A DNA stretch of 56,292 bases from an uncultured Eubacteriales bacterium (GTDB lineage Bacteria > Bacillota > Clostridia > Peptostreptococcales > Anaerovoracaceae), in NCBI GenBank assembly GCA_910583765.1, contig CAJTYS010000027.1, positions 1 through 56,292 on the forward strand, read 5' to 3'. The notes beneath the pieces are model-generated. The model did not search any database, had not been told where the DNA came from, and saw only the letters and a program-made list of their open reading frames with translations. Below, piece by piece: positions 52,140-56,292 of this stretch. Every line of letters starts with the position of its first letter. The first letter of the stretch is position 1. Position numbers and translations under genes: made by a program.

Positions 52140-52858
52140 ATGAGCGATTACAAACCGCCATTTCACATGACAGATAAAATGACGTTCCTGATTGCGGAGA
52201 TCAGCGAACAGGTGGGCCGGATCACAGTTCTGCAGGAAGGTGCCATCAGCCTGCGCCTGCGGCGTGAAAACCGCATCCGCACGATCCACTCTTCCCTTTC
52301 GCATGGTACCAGCAATCAGAGCTTCACCCTCTGATTAAGAGCGCTGTCTTTCATTACGAGTTTGAATTCATCCATCCCTTTGCGGATGGTAACGGCCGCA
52401 TAGGACGGATGTGGCACAGCCTCCTGCTGGGCAAGTGGAAAGAGTTCTTCTTCTGGCTGCCCATTGAAGAGCTGATCCAGTCCCGCCAGAAGGAATATTA
52501 TGATGCCCTCGGCACTGCGGACGCACAGGCTGACAGTGCTGGATTTGTGGAGTTGATGCTTGAAATCATCTGCGACAGCTTGAAAGAGGTTACGATCATT
52601 GGTCACAGCACCGACCAAGATAGCGACCAAGTAACCGATCAAGATAGCGACCAAGATCAGACACTGGTGAAACGGCTCCTATCCGTCCTCGGCGATGATA
52701 CGCTGTCGGCGACAGAACTTATGGCTCGACTTGGTCTTGCGCATAGGCCAACATTCCGTAAGAACTATCTAAATCCCGCCTTGGAGCAAAAACGGATTGA
52801 ACGCACGATTCCTGATAAGCCCAATAGCCGGAATCAAAAATATAGGAAACGCAGATGA
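52140..52858 (+). pseudogene. Broken Fic-family gene
   Basis: The N-terminal piece (52140-52334; MSDYKPPFHMTDKMTFLIAE) is the normal start of a Fic/DOC-type protein with GGAGG before it, but the frame runs into a stop after TIHSSL. The rest continues in another frame from about 52335: LHPLIKSAV, then the Fic motif HPFADGNGRIGR, WKEFFFWLPIEELI, and a C-terminal winged-helix-like end to 52858. Between the parts, roughly 100 residues that normally join them (including the usual inhibitory and pre-motif helices) are missing, so this is an internal deletion plus frameshift. The Fic motif itself is intact. Near the end is an in-frame repeat giving DQDSDQVTDQDSDQDQ. Probably non-functional. Confidence 0.8.
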
Positions 52859-52888
52859 AAAATGAGTGCCAGCGCTGGCACTCATTTT
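52859..52888. terminator. Palindromic bidirectional terminator
   Basis: A perfect palindrome of about 30 bases centred between 52873 and 52874 (GAGTGCCAGC then GCTGGCACTC), with A-rich and T-rich flanks on opposite sides, so it ends both the plus-strand fic region and the minus-strand rlmN. Confidence 0.85.
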
Positions 52889-52918
52889 TTATTGACTTCG
52901 TTCAAAACAGCGACCTTC

Positions 52919-53938
52919 TTACTGCTGCCCCAGCCGCAGCTGCCCGCAGGCTCCCTGGATGTCAGCGCCCAGCTCCCGCCGCACAGTGGCTGGTATGCCC
53001 CTGCTTTCCAGATATGACGCGATTTCCGCGGCACGCTTTCGATTGCTGCCGCAAAAGCCGGTTTCCGCCACTTCGTTGAGAGGGATCAGATTTACATGAC
53101 AGAGCATGCCCTTCAGCTTTTTCGCCAAAAGATCGATCTGCTCTTTGGTGTCGTTCTTTCCTTTCACCAATGCGTATTCAAAAGTGATCCGCCTGTTTGT
53201 CTCTTCCGTATACTCCCTGCAAACCTCCAGCAGTTCATCCACTGGAAAGCTTCTGTTTATAGGCATCATGCTTTCCCGCAGAACAGGGTCCGCACTGTGA
53301 AGGGAAACCGCTAGATTCACCTGCTTCATGTCTTTAGCGAAATCCCGAATTCGGGGAATCAGACCGCAGGTGGAAACCGTGATGTTTCGCAGGCTGATGC
53401 CAGCCCCCTCCTTTTCATGGATGTTCCTGATAAACGCCAGCAGGTTTTCGTAATTGTCAAAGGGTTCTCCCGTTCCCATGACCACAATATGGTTGATGCG
53501 TTCTCCTGTGTCCCGCTCTGCGGTCAAAAGCTGGCCCGCCATCTCGCCGGAAGTCAAATTTCGCCGCAGTCCATCCATGCCTGAAGCACAAAACCCGCAC
53601 CCCATTCTGCACCCTGCCTGGGAAGACAGGCAGATGGAATTTCCGTATTTGTATTTCATGAACACGCTTTCAATGGTATTGCCATCACCTAGCCCAAAGA
53701 GATACTTGCGGGTGCCGTCTTTCTTCGATGTTTGCGCCCGCAAGATCTCTAGCTGTCCCAGACAGCCATGCTCCTTCAGCTTTTCCCGCAGCCCTTTGGA
53801 CAGATCTGTCATCTCATCAAAGGACTGAGCGCCTCTGTAAATCCAGGAAAAAACCTGCTTTGCCCGAAAAGGCTTTTCGCCCAGCTCCACCAAAAAACCT
53901 TTGAGCTGCTCTATGGACATGTCTCTCAAATCCCGCAT
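52919..53938 (-). CDS. rlmN: 23S rRNA (adenine-2503-C2)-methyltransferase RlmN
   Basis: Radical-SAM rRNA/tRNA methyltransferase of 339 residues. The cluster motif is CRMGCGFCASG (C-X3-C-X2-C), preceded by LSSQAG; VVMGTGEPFDNYENL and the C-terminal methylated-Cys region GACGQLR are present. N-terminus QLKGFLVELGEKPFRAKQVFSWIYRG is typical. Located 55 bases downstream of fbp on the same strand. Confidence 0.95.
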   Translation of the reverse strand: MRDLRDMSIEQLKGFLVELGEKPFRAKQVFSWIYRGAQSFDEMTDLSKGLREKLKEHGCLGQLEILRAQTSKKDGTRKYLFGLGDGNTIESVFMKYKYGNSICLSSQAGCRMGCGFCASGMDGLRRNLTSGEMAGQLLTAERDTGERINHIVVMGTGEPFDNYENLLAFIRNIHEKEGAGISLRNITVSTCGLIPRIRDFAKDMKQVNLAVSLHSADPVLRESMMPINRSFPVDELLEVCREYTEETNRRITFEYALVKGKNDTKEQIDLLAKKLKGMLCHVNLIPLNEVAETGFCGSNRKRAAEIASYLESRGIPATVRRELGADIQGACGQLRLGQQ

Positions 53939-53993
53939 ATGTAAAGCCCTTTCTGTTTCTTCGTACCATTCATTCTTTGAAAACCTTTAATGA

Positions 53994-55943
53994 TCAAAAG
54001 CTCTCTTTCAGCTGACCGATCCGGTAAGCGTTCACCAGGGCTTTCAGTTCTTCCACTTCCTTTTCCAGTTCCCTGCCCTGGTCGCTGTCTCTGACAGTCA
54101 TCCTCTTTGCCAAAGTCTCCACTGTGGTGATCTTCGGGGTGTGGAACACCTGGGTGCCGTCCTCCTGAAGGGGTTCGTAAGGCTTGTGCTCTGACAAGGC
54201 CATGAACCTGGAATTGAAGATAAAGGTGTACCCTGCGATACCGGTCTGTTTTTGATAAGCTTTGGAAATGCCGCCGTCAATGACAATCAGCTTGCCGCCG
54301 CCCTTTACTGGACTTTCCCCATCCTTGATCTTTACCGGCACGTGGCCGTTAAGGATCTTGGAAGTCTTTGGATCCAGGCCGAATTCTCGGAGAATCTTTT
54401 CGCAGATGGCTCTATCATTGATCAGTTTGTAATAAGGCACCGTGTGCTCCTTGTGGCTCTTTTTGTCTGCGATAAAGCAGCGTTCAAAGGTGGTCATCTG
54501 ATCCTTTCCAAAGAGCGGGGAATTGCTGGCCAGCCACAGGTACCACATGATGTCCCCTGACCTGCCGGTTTCCTCTGATTCGTCAGGCACAAAGTAGGCT
54601 TTCCGTACCTGCTCGTCTAAGTAATCCATGTAGTCCCTGCCGCTCTTGGTCACGCCGTTCACTGTGCATTCCTTGAACTCGCCGTCCTCGGTCATAGGGA
54701 TGCAGCCGTGGAACAGCAGATTGCCGTTAATGCATTTGTAAAGGCTGCCATGACTGTAGAGGAATCGGATATGTTTCTGCAGTTTTTCGCTCTGCAGGAA
54801 GGAAGCCTCTAGGGAATTGAGCATGGTCTTTTCTTCTTCCGTCAGCTCGTAAGGGTTTTCCGGATCAATGGTCGGGAACAGTTTGTCACGCAGCTCGTAA
54901 GTCACGCCTTTGAGCTCAATGGTGCCTTTTTGGTAATCCACTTTGTCCAGCATCATCCGGTGGTCCATCTTGTATTCCGGATGTGCCATGATCCTCTGCC
55001 CTTCTACCTTGAACTGGCACACAGCAATGGCCTTGTTCATTTTTGCAGCCAGCACTGGATCCACTGGATCATACTTGTTCTCATCCAGGATCTTTGGTGC
55101 GAAGAATTCACACGGGTCATCAGCGTAGACCGTAGAGGCCAGCACTGCTAGAGGCCGCAGATTGATGCCATAGCCGATCTCCAGCATGTCAAAGTTGTTA
55201 TAGCTGATATTCATGCGCAGCACATTGGTGATGCAGGCCCAGTTCCCAGTGGCCGCGCCCATCCACACGATGTCATGATTGCCCCACTGGAAATCCACGT
55301 CATGGTAATCTATAAGAAAATCCATGATCGCGTCAGGCCGCGCGCCTCTGTCCCAAATGTCTCCGATGATATGGAGCCGGTCCACCGCCAAATTGCTGAT
55401 CAAATCCGCCATTTTGATGATGAATTCTTCCTCCAGGCCGCACTCAATGATGGAATTGATGATTTCCGAATAATAATGGGCTTTGTTTGCTTCATCGTCT
55501 GCGTGAAGCAGTTCGTCCATACTGTAGGCCAAGTATTGGGGCAGCCTTTTACGCACTTTGGAACGGGTATATTTGGTGGAAACAGATTTGCAGATCTCCA
55601 CCAGCTGGTAAATCGCTGACCTGCACCATCTGTGAAAATCCGGCTCCGAGACTTTCTTCCGTTTGATCGCGGCTTCTGCGTTGTAAATCAGGGCAGCCAG
55701 TTCGTCCCGCTCATAATGGGAAAGGTCTGGCCCAAAAATTTCTTCCACCTTGGCATGAATCACGCCAGAAGCGCTTTTCAGCATGTGGATAAAAGCCTCA
55801 TGTTCTCCATGAAGGTCGCTCAGGAAATATTCCGTGCCTTTTGGCAGCGCCAGAATCGCGCTCAGATTGATTATCTCTGCGGATGCCGCGTTTATATTTG
55901 GATAATCCTTTGATAAATGTCTTAAGAATCGCTCATTGATCAT
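53994..55943 (-). CDS. fbp: Fructose-1,6-bisphosphatase class III
   Basis: Gluconeogenic phosphatase of 649 residues, the Firmicutes-type (class III, B. subtilis YydE/Fbp) enzyme. Calcineurin-like metal motifs are visible: FLSDLHGEHEAF, IIGDIWDRGARPD, QWGNHDIVWMG, and HGCIPMTEDG further on; ILNGHVPVKIKDGESP lies near the C-terminus. The N-terminus MINERFLRHLSKDYPNI fits. Large size is normal for the class. Own promoter at 56027. Confidence 0.96.
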   Translation of the reverse strand: MINERFLRHLSKDYPNINAASAEIINLSAILALPKGTEYFLSDLHGEHEAFIHMLKSASGVIHAKVEEIFGPDLSHYERDELAALIYNAEAAIKRKKVSEPDFHRWCRSAIYQLVEICKSVSTKYTRSKVRKRLPQYLAYSMDELLHADDEANKAHYYSEIINSIIECGLEEEFIIKMADLISNLAVDRLHIIGDIWDRGARPDAIMDFLIDYHDVDFQWGNHDIVWMGAATGNWACITNVLRMNISYNNFDMLEIGYGINLRPLAVLASTVYADDPCEFFAPKILDENKYDPVDPVLAAKMNKAIAVCQFKVEGQRIMAHPEYKMDHRMMLDKVDYQKGTIELKGVTYELRDKLFPTIDPENPYELTEEEKTMLNSLEASFLQSEKLQKHIRFLYSHGSLYKCINGNLLFHGCIPMTEDGEFKECTVNGVTKSGRDYMDYLDEQVRKAYFVPDESEETGRSGDIMWYLWLASNSPLFGKDQMTTFERCFIADKKSHKEHTVPYYKLINDRAICEKILREFGLDPKTSKILNGHVPVKIKDGESPVKGGGKLIVIDGGISKAYQKQTGIAGYTFIFNSRFMALSEHKPYEPLQEDGTQVFHTPKITTVETLAKRMTVRDSDQGRELEKEVEELKALVNAYRIGQLKESF

Positions 55944-56026
55944 AATCGTACCCTTCTCTTTCCATTCCTATGATACTTCGGTTTTCTGCCCGGCCAGGGC
56001 TTTCTATGGCTAGGTAGTGTCCTTTT

Positions 56027-56055
56027 ATTTTATCATAAGAAACAAGCTGCCGCAA
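56027..56055 (-). promoter_or_regulatory. Promoter of fbp-rlmN
   Basis: On the minus strand TTGCGG (56050-56055), 17 bases, TAAAAT (56027-56032), about 85 bases upstream of the fbp start. Confidence 0.6.
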
Positions 56056-56110
56056 TTAACAGTTGGTAAAATCTGAAATATCCGGCAGCTCATATGCGTT
56101 TCCTGCGTTC

Positions 56111-56292
56111 CTAAAGGCCAATCACATCTTCCATGGTGTAGAGACCTGTTCCATGTCCTGCCATGTGAACCACTGCGTCACAAGCGCCTCTGGCATAGCA
56201 TTCCCAATCATAGGCATGATGGGAGATCTCCATGATCTCGGGAGTTTGACACCAGAAGGATGGGAAAAAACGCAGAAAGCATTGAAATCGCT
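56111..56292 (-). CDS. C-terminal end of a probable 4-hydroxy-tetrahydrodipicolinate reductase (DapB-like)
   Basis: The minus-strand frame is open from the right edge to a TAG at 56111 and gives 59 complete codons ending AGHGTGLYTMEDVIGL. Before this come PEIMEISHHAYDWE and ARGACDAVVHM. The sequence of an I-S-H-x-A segment, a glycine-alanine helix and a final GLYxMEDVI is what I recall of DapB C-termini, so lysine/diaminopimelate synthesis is the best guess. Only the tail is seen, and a related amine dehydrogenase is possible. The rest lies beyond the window. Confidence 0.5.
   Translation of the reverse strand, partial: RFQCFLRFFPSFWCQTPEIMEISHHAYDWECYARGACDAVVHMAGHGTGLYTMEDVIGL

Noticed and set aside
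52610..52670. Short tandem repeat GATAGCGACCAAG-like in the fic remnant as a regulatory repeat or CRISPR
   Set aside because: The repeats are in frame and encode DQDSDQ; too few and without spacers.

Overview
The window looks like chromosomal DNA of a strictly anaerobic Gram-positive bacterium of the class Clostridia. Supporting signs are a D-alanylation (dlt) operon, class III fructose-1,6-bisphosphatase, a YqeY/rpsU pair, strong AGGAGG ribosome sites, many TTG/GTG starts and no respiratory genes. No species can be named from the sequence alone. Most genes lie on the minus strand.

Left part (1-9.6 kb): a two-component system and an FtsX-type ABC exporter (cut by the left edge); a three-gene minus-strand cluster that pairs a PARG-type ADP-ribose hydrolase with a DUF3990/ADP-ribosyltransferase-like protein; a tRNA-Leu(CAG); yqeY-rpsU; a HIT protein; and a short DtxR-type regulator. 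Next (9.6-23.5 kb) come the dlt operon dltABCD, with an overlooked 53-residue dltX overlapping the end of dltD, a sigma/anti-sigma pair, a PdaC-like polysaccharide deacetylase, mutY, cysK and sbcDC. The middle (23.7-34.5 kb) has citrate synthase, an old-yellow-enzyme/Fe-S/FAD reductase divergent from a TetR regulator, a coiled-coil protein, an AAA/PD-(D/E)XK protein, a BMP-family lipoprotein with nitrilase, Nudix and EamA genes, and a small P-loop protein.

The centrepiece is a molybdenum locus from 34.5 to 52.1 kb. On the minus strand are modABC, a MoeA-like protein, and three accessory genes (a PaaK-like adenylating protein without the usual C-terminal domain, a C-GCAxxG-C-C protein, and a Cys-tailed methyltransferase). 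On the plus strand are two tandem paralogous modules. Each has its own promoter, a Moco-type riboswitch followed by an intrinsic terminator, a Desulfovibrio-Mop-like molybdenum hydroxylase without an FAD domain, an intergenic hairpin, a fused flavoprotein/ferredoxin/HdrB-like protein with two CCG motifs, and a 64-residue protein with two CxxC pairs overlapping its end. This gene set recalls the Desulfovibrio vulgaris DVU_1553-1559 neighbourhood (from memory, not searched). I infer that molybdate uptake, cofactor sensing and two substrate-specific hydroxylases feed electrons into a flavin/HdrB-type hub whose terminal acceptor is unknown.

Right end (52.1-56.3 kb): a broken Fic gene, a palindromic terminator, rlmN, fbp and the C-terminal end of a probable dapB cut by the window edge.
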